NCBI RefSeq assembly: GCF_946151075.1
Contig: NZ_CAMGZB010000001.1
Span: 1 to 64,000, forward strand
Direction of reading: 5' to 3'
DNA length: 64,000 nt
Source: Neobacillus sp. Marseille-Q6967
GTDB taxonomy: Bacteria; Bacillota; Bacilli; Bacillales; Cytobacillaceae
In this document: positions 52,415 through 61,544 of the stretch, in pieces
How positions within the stretch are numbered: the first letter of the stretch is position 1
How the letters are laid out: each line of letters opens with the position of its first letter
Made by a program: the position numbers and the translations under genes
Notes under the pieces: generated by a model
What the model was told of the DNA's origin: nothing
The model's input: only the letters and a program-made list of their open reading frames with translations
Database searches by the model: none

Positions 52415-54931
52415 CTAAGCACGGAGATTATCTCCCTCTTCAATACAAGCTTGATAAACCTTAGCCATTGCCTGTAGTCGATCACTCACAGCTAATTTTT
52501 GAAAAATACGGGTAATATGATTCTTAACGGTATGTTCACTTATATACAATTCATCTGAAATCTCTTTATTGCTAAGACCATTTACTAGTAATTTAAAAAC
52601 ATCCATTTCCCTTGAGGTTATAGAATAAATTTTTTGGGTCCGGTCTAATGCTGATATCAAGATTTGCTGGCTGGAATCAACATTTGATTCGTGATTATAC
52701 TCCTTAACAGTTTCATCTGGTTTTGGCTTCACTTTTTTATTGTCTAAATAAATAATTCCTTTACGATTTTTATGTTCGGCTGTTAAAAATCCTTCTAGCT
52801 CCTTTGGTGAAACGGGGGGACTATATAAATACCCTTGTGCTTCCTGACATTTATAGTGTTTCAAAAATTTTAATTGCTCCTCTGTTTCTACTCCTTCTGC
52901 TACTACATTCATATTTAATCCATGAGCTAACGATATAATCGCAGATATCAGTGATTTGCTATTAGAAGATTCGTGGGAAATTTGCCGAATAAAAGATCTA
53001 TCAATTTTTAACGTATTTAACGGAAGCCTGTTCAGATAACTAAGCGAGGAATAACCTGTCCCAAAATCATCAATACTTATAGTAATCCCCATTTTCCTTA
53101 ATTGATTTAATGTCTTCGTGATAATGTCCCCGTTTCCCAAAAGTACTGATTCCGTTATTTCAACCTCTAATTGAGTTGGACTAACTTCTGTCTCCGAGAG
53201 AATACGTTGAATATTTTCAATTAAATCTTTCTGTAAAAATTGTTGTGCTGAAAAATTCACTGATATGGGGATTGGAAAATAACCCGCCTTTTCCCAAGCC
53301 TTACTCTGCTTACACGCAGACCTTAGGACCCAATCACCAATCTCAATAATTTGTCCTGTTTCTTCAGCTATTGGGATAAATTCAGCTGGTGAAATCGTAC
53401 CCCAGCTTGAATGGTTCCATCGTAAAAGAACCTCAGCACTTTTCATTACCCCAGTTTCAATGTCAATTCTAGGTTGATATACAAGCGTTAATTCTTCTCG
53501 TTCAATTGCTTTCCTTAAGTCATTTTGCAAGATAAATGTTCGATAGGATTGGATATTCATGCCAGAATGATATACCTTATATTGGTTCTTGCCCTGTTCC
53601 TTAGCCCGGTAAAGAGCAGCATCAGCATTCCTCATCAGTATTTGACTATCTTCACCATCATACGGAAAGATGCTTATACCTATACAGGCTGTGATAATTA
53701 ATTCAAAATGATCAATGTGGTATGGATTTTTTAATGCCTCTAATAGTTCATGCGCGATTTCAAGTGCGGTTTCCCTGTCTGTTTCCGGTAACAGAATATT
53801 AAATTCATCTCCACCAACCCTTGCCACAAGATCCTGTTCCCGTATACATCCCGCTAGTGTTTTAGCAATCTCCTGAAGTAATCGATCTCCCATCATATGA
53901 CCAAGTGAGTCATTTATGTATTTAAAACGATCCATATCTAAATACATAATCGCTAGAGGTTTTACCGATTCTCTCGCCTGTTTGAGTTTAATTGTCAATT
54001 GCTCATTAAACAGTCGACGATTAGGTAAATTAGTTAAACTGTCGTGATAAGCCATATAGGTAATTTTTCTCTCGTACTGCTTCTTTTTAGATACATCTCT
54101 AATTGTAAAAGCAATTAGACATCGATTCTCAACATATCTTTTCCCAAATTGAATTTCGGCTGGAAAGGATGAACCATCTTTTCGTAATGCGATTACCTCT
54201 TTCAGATTCTCATACGCTGAAAGATTATTGAGATACATAATAGTGTTTAAGATTTCATGAACATAGATTTTAGAGTTTTCATCAGCAAATAACACCGATA
54301 AATGGCTGCCTAACAACTCACCCTCAACAAATTGAAACATTTTCTCAACCGCAGGATTTATTTTTAGTACCGTACCATTTTCATCAATGACAAGCATAGT
54401 ATCAAGTGAAGTTTCACTTATTACAGAGGCTAACGCTTCAGAAATACGTAATTCAGCAGTTGTTTTTGATAGCTCTATATAAGCATGTTCTAATTCCTTT
54501 GTTTTTTTACTTAGAAAATCTGTCTGATGAATTAATTGCTGATTTAATCGATATATGTTTACAAAGCCTTCTACTTTTGCTTTCAAGATTGCAGGATCGA
54601 ATGGCTTAAGGATATAGTCAATCCCACCAATAGAATATCCTGTGAAGATATGTTCAGAGTCCATATTATTTGCAGTAATAAAAAGAATCGGAATATTTTT
54701 GGTTTTTTCACGTGCCTTGATAATTTTGGCAGTTGCAAATCCATCAATTCCAGGCATTTGAACGTCTAATAAAATAGCTGCAAAATCATATTTGAGGAGA
54801 TATTTTAGCGCTTCTTCACCAGAAAAAGCTTTTACTAAATGATAATCATCATTTTCAATGATTGCTTCTAAAGCAAGTAAGTTTTCCGGTCGATCATCGA
54901 CCAGCAGGATATTTATTTTTTCACTCATCAT
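52415..54931 (-). CDS. Response regulator with REC-PAS-GGDEF-EAL-LuxR HTH architecture
   Basis: The 838-residue soluble protein combines a receiver domain (about 7-125, Asp in LLDVQMPGIDG and Lys in ILKPFD), a PAS domain (about 165-285), and GGDEF (about 290-455, VGGDEF and REQD I-site). The EAL domain (about 465-715) has the motif EVL in place of EAL, but EITES, DDFGTGY, KIDRSF and AEGVET are present. The C-terminus (about 770-835) is a LuxR-type HTH (LSNKEISDELYISEHTVKNHI). It is first of the operon, 42 bp before the hybrid kinase. Confidence 0.9.
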   Translation of the reverse strand: MMSEKINILLVDDRPENLLALEAIIENDDYHLVKAFSGEEALKYLLKYDFAAILLDVQMPGIDGFATAKIIKAREKTKNIPILFITANNMDSEHIFTGYSIGGIDYILKPFDPAILKAKVEGFVNIYRLNQQLIHQTDFLSKKTKELEHAYIELSKTTAELRISEALASVISETSLDTMLVIDENGTVLKINPAVEKMFQFVEGELLGSHLSVLFADENSKIYVHEILNTIMYLNNLSAYENLKEVIALRKDGSSFPAEIQFGKRYVENRCLIAFTIRDVSKKKQYERKITYMAYHDSLTNLPNRRLFNEQLTIKLKQARESVKPLAIMYLDMDRFKYINDSLGHMMGDRLLQEIAKTLAGCIREQDLVARVGGDEFNILLPETDRETALEIAHELLEALKNPYHIDHFELIITACIGISIFPYDGEDSQILMRNADAALYRAKEQGKNQYKVYHSGMNIQSYRTFILQNDLRKAIEREELTLVYQPRIDIETGVMKSAEVLLRWNHSSWGTISPAEFIPIAEETGQIIEIGDWVLRSACKQSKAWEKAGYFPIPISVNFSAQQFLQKDLIENIQRILSETEVSPTQLEVEITESVLLGNGDIITKTLNQLRKMGITISIDDFGTGYSSLSYLNRLPLNTLKIDRSFIRQISHESSNSKSLISAIISLAHGLNMNVVAEGVETEEQLKFLKHYKCQEAQGYLYSPPVSPKELEGFLTAEHKNRKGIIYLDNKKVKPKPDETVKEYNHESNVDSSQQILISALDRTQKIYSITSREMDVFKLLVNGLSNKEISDELYISEHTVKNHITRIFQKLAVSDRLQAMAKVYQACIEEGDNLRA

Positions 54932-55148
54932 TTATTTCCCCCATAGGCAGATTTACTTTATCTGATATGTTATCTTTACTTCCCCTTTTTAAAAGGTTCA
55001 TTGCAAAAAAGGCGATCATTATTTAAGATGGTTATAAAACTACTGAAAGAACATGTTATGAAACTTTATAATTTGAAATATTCGTAAATTTAATAGGCCT
55101 TTTTTCACTACCCATAAGTACTATCAAAATATTGTAATCTAATTATAA

Positions 55149-55203
55149 TCTCGAAACGAGAACAAAACAATCTTGATAATCCGATTTATTCTCATAATGA
55201 GAA
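55149..55203. promoter_or_regulatory. Paired dyads in the XRE regulator promoter
   Basis: TCTCGAAACGAGA (55149-55161) and TTCTCATAATGAGAA (55189-55203) are each perfect palindromes, with centres 41 bp apart. The second overlaps a candidate -10 (TAATGA) and the region includes a TTGATA -35 (55173-55178). They resemble operators for the downstream XRE protein and could also control the divergent response regulator. The rest of the 54932-55328 interval shows no gene. Confidence 0.55.
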
Positions 55204-55328
55204 CATTTTAAGAAAATCTATTTTCAAACGTTTAATTTTCGGGACAAAAGAACTAAAATGAATTAAACTATCTGTAAGAGTAATCGGCATAGAAAGCTGG
55301 TGGACGATAGTAATAGGAGGATCCTTAT

Positions 55329-55706
55329 ATGGGATTTGGAGAAAGATTAAAAAGGATGAGAAAAACTAGAAACTTATCGATGCAGGAATTGGCAGGTAAG
55401 ATCGGTGTTGCAAAGTCGACCTATGCTGGGTATGAAGCAGAATACAGACAGCCAACACTGGAATCCATTATTATTCTAGCTAAGGAACTAAACACATCAG
55501 CTGATTATTTACTTGGTTTAACCGAAAACCAAAGCTCAATAGAAACCGATAAAAATGCACATGAATTATTAAAAGCAGGCGACCTGCATTGGGATGGAAT
55601 CCCGTTAACTGGAGAGGACTTAAAAGTGATTCGGGCAATGATTGAACTAGTTGCAAAAGAAAGAAGCCAGAGACAGCAGTTAGAAGAGAAAACACAAATG
55701 AAATAA
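55329..55706 (+). CDS. XRE-family transcriptional regulator
   Basis: The 125-residue protein has an N-terminal Cro/CI-type HTH (about 5-62): ERLKRMRKTRNLSMQELAGK, followed by AKSTYAGYEAEYRQPTLESI. The family-typical SADYLLGLTE segment follows, then a charged C-terminus. AGGAGGATC precedes the ATG. It is divergent from the response regulator operon, and a pair of dyads lies in the shared region. Autoregulation is inferred. Confidence 0.88.
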   Translation: MGFGERLKRMRKTRNLSMQELAGKIGVAKSTYAGYEAEYRQPTLESIIILAKELNTSADYLLGLTENQSSIETDKNAHELLKAGDLHWDGIPLTGEDLKVIRAMIELVAKERSQRQQLEEKTQMK

Positions 55707-55708
55707 AA

Positions 55709-55736
55709 AAAAGAAACTGGGAACAGTTTCTTTTTT
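55709..55736. terminator. Bidirectional terminator between XRE and GAF-PAS genes
   Basis: AAGAAACTG-ggaa-CAGTTTCTT forms a stem with A and T tracts between the convergent stops. Confidence 0.85.
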
Positions 55737-57171
55737 ATTGGCATTTTATATTTTTCTTAGCAAGCATTTCAAATTTTTGACAACGAGGGGTGTCTTGGTA
55801 AATTTCCACATAGATGTTGGTAACATTTCCGTTATCATCTAATATAGGATTGAAGTGAAGTTCCAATGTTACAACTGACCCATCTTTCCCGATAAAACGA
55901 TGAACAGAAGAGGTTATTTTTTTCTCATCCCTCGACCGATATAAAGCCCCATATGCTTGATTCACGTCAGCAGGATGGATGTTTACATACTTTTTAATAC
56001 CCATCCAGGCGGTAGGTTCAATACCTAATACATTCCGTATTCCTTCCCCAACTTGCGTAATGGCAAAACCAGATGAGTCTGTAACAGCATGGAATTTAAA
56101 AAACTTTTTCAGATGTAACTTTGTTTTTTCATATTCCCTGCATTTTGGGGAATCCAGTAGTACTACAGATTGACATGCTATAACTTCACCGTCATCATCG
56201 ATGATAGGGGTCCAAGTTACTTCTACAGGAATCCATTCCTCTTCGGAATCTTTTTCTATATACTGTTTTTTTACCCGATAGACATGATTGATCTTTTCAC
56301 CGCACTTTACTCGTTCCCACAATTTAGAGACTTCCAAACTATCAGCAGGATGAATAAAGTCCTTACGATTTACACCTTCCAGGTACTGCGGTAATTCACT
56401 TTTAACCATTTCGATTTTTCCATCAAGATCAACAATACCCTCAATTTTGAAAATCCGGTGTCGAATTCTATATAAATCATTTTGAATTTCCGCTAATTTC
56501 TCTTCTAATTCCCTTGCCTTATTTATAACGAGTTGTAAGGCTTCCTTTGTTGGATGTTGAATCTCTCTTGAAACCATTACAAAGGTACCCACAGGTTTCC
56601 CTTCATAATAAAACGGTACAGACCAATCTGATCTAATTTCAAATTTGGTTACTAAATCCCGAAAAATCTCCCATTTATCATCTGTATAAGTATCTGATAC
56701 CACAACTGGTGTTCCATAATATAATGCAGTTCCACATGATCCTACATTAGGGCCTGGTGTAATTTCTAATGATTCTAACGCTTCATTCCATCCTGGTATT
56801 CCATTTGGTGAAGCACCAAGATATAAATGTTTATTTTCTTCATCATAGATATATACAGTTGCAATAAATTCTTTTCCGCATATGTCTCGTATTTCAGTTT
56901 CTATTTCAGAACAAATCTGGTTCATAATGATTTTTGATTCAACCATTTTTTTCTCTAATCCATTAATGATCCCACATTCAAAATATCTATCTATAATTTC
57001 TCGAATATTTTTTTTCGACTGGCAGTATATAAGTGGAATTAATTTCTTTAAGAGATTGTCAACTTCTTTATTTAATCTTTTGGTTTTGATACATTTCGCA
57101 ATAAGCAAATCATTGTGGTTACAATCGTCAGCCACTGGGTAAAGGTATATCAGCCCCTTACTCTTCCCCAC
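55735..57171 (-). CDS. GAF-PAS-PAS sensory protein without output domain
   Basis: The 478-residue soluble protein has a helical N-terminal section (1-75), a GAF domain (about 80-225) with GPNVGSCGTALYYGTPVVVS and later the SVPFYYEGKPVGTFV motif, then two PAS domains (about 240-350 and 360-470). Each PAS ends in a SP/TP-(K/R)-C motif (LLDSPKCREYEK and YQDTPRCQKFEM). No kinase or GGDEF output is fused, so partners would be needed. Start is a GTG after AAGGGGGA. Cysteine content is high. Confidence 0.72.
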   Translation of the reverse strand: MGKSKGLIYLYPVADDCNHNDLLIAKCIKTKRLNKEVDNLLKKLIPLIYCQSKKNIREIIDRYFECGIINGLEKKMVESKIIMNQICSEIETEIRDICGKEFIATVYIYDEENKHLYLGASPNGIPGWNEALESLEITPGPNVGSCGTALYYGTPVVVSDTYTDDKWEIFRDLVTKFEIRSDWSVPFYYEGKPVGTFVMVSREIQHPTKEALQLVINKARELEEKLAEIQNDLYRIRHRIFKIEGIVDLDGKIEMVKSELPQYLEGVNRKDFIHPADSLEVSKLWERVKCGEKINHVYRVKKQYIEKDSEEEWIPVEVTWTPIIDDDGEVIACQSVVLLDSPKCREYEKTKLHLKKFFKFHAVTDSSGFAITQVGEGIRNVLGIEPTAWMGIKKYVNIHPADVNQAYGALYRSRDEKKITSSVHRFIGKDGSVVTLELHFNPILDDNGNVTNIYVEIYQDTPRCQKFEMLAKKNIKCQ

Positions 57172-57337
57172 AAAAATATTCCCCCTTGTTCTTCACCCTA
57201 ATCTCAATAATAGTCTAGAAATAGACAATAGCTTCTATTTTTACGGTTAATTATATCACAAGTATATCAGCACAACTGCTTCCATTAATTAACTTACTTT
57301 TATATCAAAAATTTCCTATGGGGTTGGAAATAAAGTT

Positions 57338-57372
57338 AAAGCCCCTTTCACGAATCACTTTAAAGGGGCTTT
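57338..57372 (-). terminator. Terminator of the MerR-family gene
   Basis: AAAGCCCCTTT and AAAGGGGCTTT form an 11-base stem with a 13-base loop, 14 bp past the stop codon. Confidence 0.82.
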
Positions 57373-57385
57373 ATCCTTATTATAT

Positions 57386-58144
57386 TTAGTTACGAGTGTA
57401 AATAAGAATCGCATCTCTTAGAAATTCAGCTGTACCCGGTTGTTCTTTGTCATAGTAGGATGTAAATCTTTCATCATCCACATACATTTGTGCCAGACCT
57501 GCATGTGCCTCCTTGCTGTATTCTTTCCAATAATATGTCAGCCACTGCTTGTGCAAATCTGCTGCTTTTTGTGCAAGTTCTCCAGCAGGGTCGCCTGTTT
57601 TATATGCTTCAGCCAGTGTTTTTTGAACTTGTTCCGCAAGTGCAGTTACTTCTTCGTATTGCTCCTGCGTCATATTCATTACTTTCGCATTTGACGCATC
57701 AACCTTATCATTTCCATATTTTTCACGGATTTCTTTCCCGTATTTTTTCTCATTATCCTCGATCATCTTTTTCTTAAAGCCTTCAAATTTTTCTTTATCT
57801 GACATATGAATTCTCCCTTCTGTTAACCTAATGGTTTTTTCCACATTGGCAATCAGTAGTTCTAATTGACCTTTCTTTTCGAGGAGCTTTTCACGATGTT
57901 CTTTCAGGGCCTTAGCACTGTCAAAGGAAGGAGCTGTGACGATATCCTTAATACTTTCTAAACCTACCCCTAATTCGCGGTAGAACAAGATCTGCTGCAG
58001 CCGATTCACTTCTTCCTGACCATAAATCCGGTAGCCTGATGAATTGATTCTTGCCGGCTTAAGAATCCCAATTTCATCATAGTACCTGAGTGTTCTGGTG
58101 CTGACCCCTGCGAGATTTGCTAGTTTTTGAACAGTATATTCCAA
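57386..58144 (-). CDS. MerR-family regulator with TipAS domain (Mta-like)
   Basis: The 252-residue protein has a MerR HTH (VQKLANLAGVSTRTLRYYDEIG) and a dimerisation coiled coil (about 75-115). A C-terminal TipAS domain (about 130-250) has the conserved NDKVDASNAKVMNMTQEQYEEV and globin-like aromatic residues. In Mta-like proteins this domain binds antibiotics and drives drug-efflux or self-expression. The start is TTG after GAGGAGGTGA. Its promoter has a MerR-type spacer. Confidence 0.9.
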   Translation of the reverse strand: MEYTVQKLANLAGVSTRTLRYYDEIGILKPARINSSGYRIYGQEEVNRLQQILFYRELGVGLESIKDIVTAPSFDSAKALKEHREKLLEKKGQLELLIANVEKTIRLTEGRIHMSDKEKFEGFKKKMIEDNEKKYGKEIREKYGNDKVDASNAKVMNMTQEQYEEVTALAEQVQKTLAEAYKTGDPAGELAQKAADLHKQWLTYYWKEYSKEAHAGLAQMYVDDERFTSYYDKEQPGTAEFLRDAILIYTRN

Positions 58145-58167
58145 CTAAGTCACCTCCTCATAAGCTA

Positions 58168-58198
58168 ACGATACACCCTTACGCAACGTCAATGTCAA
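58168..58198 (-). promoter_or_regulatory. MerR-type promoter of the TipAS regulator
   Basis: On the minus strand TTGACA (58193-58198) and TATCGT (58168-58173) are 19 bp apart, the long spacer that MerR-family activators remodel. The spacer carries a partial dyad (ACGTTGCG...TATCGT). Autoregulation is likely. Confidence 0.8.
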
Positions 58199-58230
58199 TG
58201 ACTAGTGTGCCTATTTTTACAAAAAAAATA

Positions 58231-58256
58231 GACCTGCCCTGGTTCGCGGGCGGGCC
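58231..58256 (-). terminator. Terminator after the acyl-CoA dehydrogenase pseudogene
   Basis: CCCGCCC and GGGCAGG (one G-T pair) form a stem followed on the minus strand by TCTATTTTTTTT. Confidence 0.72.
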
Positions 58257-58265
58257 ATTACTCAT

Positions 58266-59530
58266 TTATTCGATTTCCGCTAAAGCGGCTTCCTGATAGG
58301 CTTTAAAGAATTGATCGCAAAATTGGTCCCATTCCACGGCGGCCTCGATGGAAGCCTCGCTTACTTCTCCTAGTACCGGTCTTTGGAGTAAGTCTTGCAG
58401 CTCGGTTGAAAATTGCCTGACCGTTTCCTTCGGGGCACCTTTTAATACGCTGCTGACAAAATCTTCAGGTGAATACCAATCTGAGACTCTTTGCAAGTCG
58501 CGATATATTTGGGTTAATAATAGATTCCGTGGACCTTCCCATTGTTCATTCACAACCACATCACGGAATATCCGCGGCAGGGACGAAAATTCCTCCATTA
58601 CCCCGTGTCCTGCAAAAACGGAGATAGCTTCGCGAAGGATTTCTGCCCCCTCGTTGGTGGCGCAAATCTTTTGAAGAAGAACAAGCTCCCTTAGATTAAA
58701 CAGCTGCTTTCGAATTTCTATTGGCTGGTCGGAATGGATTCCCGGGTTTAGGGGTTTTTCAAGCCGTAAGAAAAGGTCATAGATTTTAAAGGCGGCAGCG
58801 GTCGTCCTTTGGGCTGCGTTCTCGATTCGTTTTAGTTTGCTTGCTGCGAGAGGATACTCTTTTACCTTTTTTCCAAAAACGGTTCGGAAATCACTATAAA
58901 GATTGGCTTCCCTTGATGCTCTAAGCATAAATCCGGCGCAGGCAATCCCAATCTCAAGACGTGATAAGGCCAAGACAATCCCCACAGCCACGGCGATTCC
59001 CTTATCCTTTGGACCAATTGGATAAGCTAGTGCACCATTATATTGAATTTCACCGGTGGGTAATTCGCAAGTACCCAGTTTCCACTTAATTCGGTTGATT
59101 TCGTATCCATTCCGTTTTTCCTTCTCTTTATCTCCTGGGAGCCATGAAGGAACGATGAAAGTTGATACTTTGTTGGAGCCGGATATTTTTGCTGTCACGA
59201 CAGAATAATCCGCATGTGCAGCAGAACAGAAGAACTTATTCCCATAAAGCCGATAATACTTTCCGTCTGGAACCGCTTCCAAAAGATTAGCCGGTAAATC
59301 GGATCCTCCCTGAATCTCGGTCATAAATTGTGCCCCAATAGCAAACTCCCCATTGATTCCCTCCTTCGTATGTACGAGGACTTCCTCCAGCTCCGATATT
59401 TCTTGGTTTGGGAACTGCTCCAGAAGGGCAATTAATCCATGGGTACAAGCTGCTCACGTCTTGAAACAAAATCATCAAAACGATACGGATTACTCCCGCG
59501 CTCCACTGTCTCATCAGAAGTCAACCTCAT
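58266..59530 (-). pseudogene. Acyl-CoA dehydrogenase, internally deleted and frameshifted
   Basis: The start at 59530 has AAAGGGGTGG upstream and encodes MRLTSDETVERGSNPYRFDD, which resembles family N-termini. After FVSRRE (near 59450) the homologous frame changes. The remainder continues from ACTHGLIALLEQFPNQ through EFAIGAQFMTEIQGGSD and GNKFFCSAAHADY to the C-terminus at 58266. Comparison with full-length relatives I recall (about 550-600 residues) implies that around 100 or more codons of the N-terminal domain are missing at the junction, so the enzyme is probably non-functional. The downstream part remains open for 352 codons. Confidence 0.8.
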
Positions 59531-59603
59531 CCAAAAGCCACCCCTTTAGTATAATTAATCTCAATATTCAGTTTAATTATAGCACGTAAAAGCAAAAAAA
59601 TAG

Positions 59604-59690
59604 AAACAGGGACTGGTTCCTATTTCCATTTTAGTTAGAGTGTCCACCTGGGGTGGACACTGTCTTTTTACGGTGCCTGTCACCCTATTT
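59604..59690. repeat. Compound hairpin repeat between des operon and pseudogene
   Basis: Three short inverted structures lie in tandem: GAAACAGGGAC/GGTTCC (about 59603-59627), AGTGTCCACC/GGTGGACACT (59639-59661, perfect ten-base stem, followed by a T-rich run) and GGTGcctgtCACC (59672-59684). The last lies within a 15-mer, CGGTGCCTGTCACCC (59671-59685), that recurs in inverse orientation inside carB (30248-30262). I recall similar intergenic elements in other Bacillus genomes but cannot verify. The middle hairpin may act as a terminator. Confidence 0.5.
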
Positions 59691-59695
59691 ACAGC

Positions 59696-60295
59696 CTATT
59701 TAAACCAGCCTTTTTCCTTTGATTGGGTGATGGCTTCGATTCGGTTTTTGACGTCTAGTTTGTCTAGGATGGTGCTGATGTAGTTGCGGACGGTTCCTGT
59801 TTTTAGCTTGAGTTGTTCGGCGATTTCTTGGGTGTTTTTACCGTCTGCTACGAGTTCGAGTACTTCTTTTTCTCGATCGGTAAGCGGGTTTTCTTCGCTG
59901 TAGACATCGTCCATTAGTTCGGGTGCATAGATTCGTTTTCCGGCTATGACGCTGCGGATAGAGCTTGCTAGTTCTTCGCTCGGGCTGTCTTTCAGTAAAT
60001 AGCCTCTAACACCTGCTTTTAAAGCACGCTGAAAATAACCGGTACGGGCGAAGGTTGTCAAGATAATCACTTTACAATCCTGTCCTTTAAGCTCTTCTGC
60101 TGCTTCGAGACCAGTTTTCCCCGGCATTTCAATATCCATAATACAGACATCCGGCTTTAGCTTTCGAACCAGTTCTACTGCTTCTTCTCCATTCGATGCC
60201 TTGCCAACCACTTCCATATCATCTTCCAGGCTAAGCAAAGAACCGAAGGCTCCCAACAGCATCTGCTGGTCTTCTGCAATCACGATCTTGATCAT
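59696..60295 (-). CDS. desR: Response regulator DesR
   Basis: DesR, when phosphorylated by DesK at low temperature, activates des. The 199-residue protein has a receiver domain (IVIAEDQQMLLGAFGSLL, Asp54 in VCIMDIEMPGKTG) and a NarL-type HTH (LTDREKEVLELVADGKNTQE). It is nearly colinear with B. subtilis DesR, including the C-terminus KEKGWFK. I chose the ATG at 60295, after AAGGAGG. It starts one base after the desK stop. Confidence 0.95.
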   Translation of the reverse strand: MIKIVIAEDQQMLLGAFGSLLSLEDDMEVVGKASNGEEAVELVRKLKPDVCIMDIEMPGKTGLEAAEELKGQDCKVIILTTFARTGYFQRALKAGVRGYLLKDSPSEELASSIRSVIAGKRIYAPELMDDVYSEENPLTDREKEVLELVADGKNTQEIAEQLKLKTGTVRNYISTILDKLDVKNRIEAITQSKEKGWFK

Positions 60296-60296
60296 C

Positions 60297-61430
60297 TTAT
60301 GCTCCCTCCTTATCAATCGGTTTGACATCATTTGGTACTTTTATCTCTAAAGTAGTGCCCTCCTGTGTACTAATTTCCAGGCTGCCATTAATAAATTCAA
60401 GGCGCTCTTTCATACCTAAAAGGCCGCTCCCTCTCGTCTCCGAATCTGAATCATCCTTAAAAACACCGTCATCATGGATCGTCAAAACAATTTCTTTCCA
60501 GGTTTGTTTGATTGAAATGGTACAGGAGGTGGCCCCGCTATGTTTTACAACATTATTAACTGCCTCTTTCAGGCACATGCTTAAAATGTTTTCGGTTAAC
60601 AAAGACACATTTTTCAAGGAAATATCCTGACTGCAATTAAAGTTAATTTCTGCAGCTTTAAGAATTTGCTTCACACGGACCAGTTCATCCTTCAAGCGGA
60701 TACCGCGCATAGAAGACACCATTTTCCTAACTTCACTTAAGGCCGTTCTTGCCGTTTGCTGCACATCCTTCAGCTCATTGCGGGCCTGCTCCGGATCTTT
60801 TGTAATTAACCTTCTAGCTAAATCACTTTTTAGACCGATAAGTGAAAGCTTTTGACCTAGTGTATCGTGAAGGTCACGGGCAATTCGCTGACGCTCCTCC
60901 AGTTTCACGAGCTCCGATATCCGCTTATTTGCGTCTTCTAATTTTTCTTCAAGCTGCCCCATCTCTTTTCGGTTATGTATATTAAATGGAAGCAAAATGA
61001 CGCTTATCCAAATAATAATGACAAATGGCAGCTGCTTAAGAAATAACTCATCTTGCTGCACAATACTAAAGTTGATGGATGCCGAAGTACTGATTAAGTG
61101 GATAAAATAAAGCGTTAAAAACGTTATTCGTTCTTTTATATTGCCGATAAAATAAGCCAGGAAAAAGGCAAAGTAAACATAACTATAAAGACTGGTAGAT
61201 GTAATAGAAATGCCGATTAATATAAAAGCCCAAAGGTAAACAGGCCAGCCTTTAGCAAACAAAGCAATTCGGTAGAAGATAAAAAATAGAACGGTGAGTA
61301 TGACACCGACAATTATTTTAATAGGAGAGGCAGTTTGAAAGATAAAATAAAACGGTAATATGCATAGAATGGTCCAAATATAAGGAGAAATGCCGCTGTT
61401 CTTTTGAAATGTCATATACCTTTTTATCAT
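60297..61430 (-). CDS. desK: Thermosensor histidine kinase DesK
   Basis: The 377-residue protein has four to five membrane helices (about 15-150) that sense membrane thickness/fluidity. A coiled-coil linker (EEKLEDANKRISELVKLEER), HisKA_3 phospho-His in RDLHDTLGQKLSLIGLK (about 188) and an ATPase domain with GSGLLGMKERL follow. AAGAGG lies seven bases upstream of the ATG. It is immediately upstream of desR. Confidence 0.95.
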   Translation of the reverse strand: MIKRYMTFQKNSGISPYIWTILCILPFYFIFQTASPIKIIVGVILTVLFFIFYRIALFAKGWPVYLWAFILIGISITSTSLYSYVYFAFFLAYFIGNIKERITFLTLYFIHLISTSASINFSIVQQDELFLKQLPFVIIIWISVILLPFNIHNRKEMGQLEEKLEDANKRISELVKLEERQRIARDLHDTLGQKLSLIGLKSDLARRLITKDPEQARNELKDVQQTARTALSEVRKMVSSMRGIRLKDELVRVKQILKAAEINFNCSQDISLKNVSLLTENILSMCLKEAVNNVVKHSGATSCTISIKQTWKEIVLTIHDDGVFKDDSDSETRGSGLLGMKERLEFINGSLEISTQEGTTLEIKVPNDVKPIDKEGA

Positions 61431-61521
61431 ATAAATACCTCTTTTGATCTTAATACTATAATTATTCTAATTATTTTATCACAATGACCAAATACTTTCA
61501 TTTCTTAAACAAAAAGAAGTA

Positions 61522-61539
61522 AGCCCCATTACAGGGGCT
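61522..61539 (-). terminator. Hairpin between des and desK
   Basis: AGCCCC and GGGGCT form a six-base stem in the 114-bp gap after des, followed on the minus strand by a T-rich segment. It would reduce read-through from des into desKR. Confidence 0.6.
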
Positions 61540-61544
61540 ATTGA

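Noticed and set aside
59287..59514. 75-codon frame upstream of the acyl-CoA dehydrogenase remnant
   Set aside because: Its translation does not resemble the family; the true N-terminal remnant is in a different frame from 59530, so it was folded into the pseudogene.
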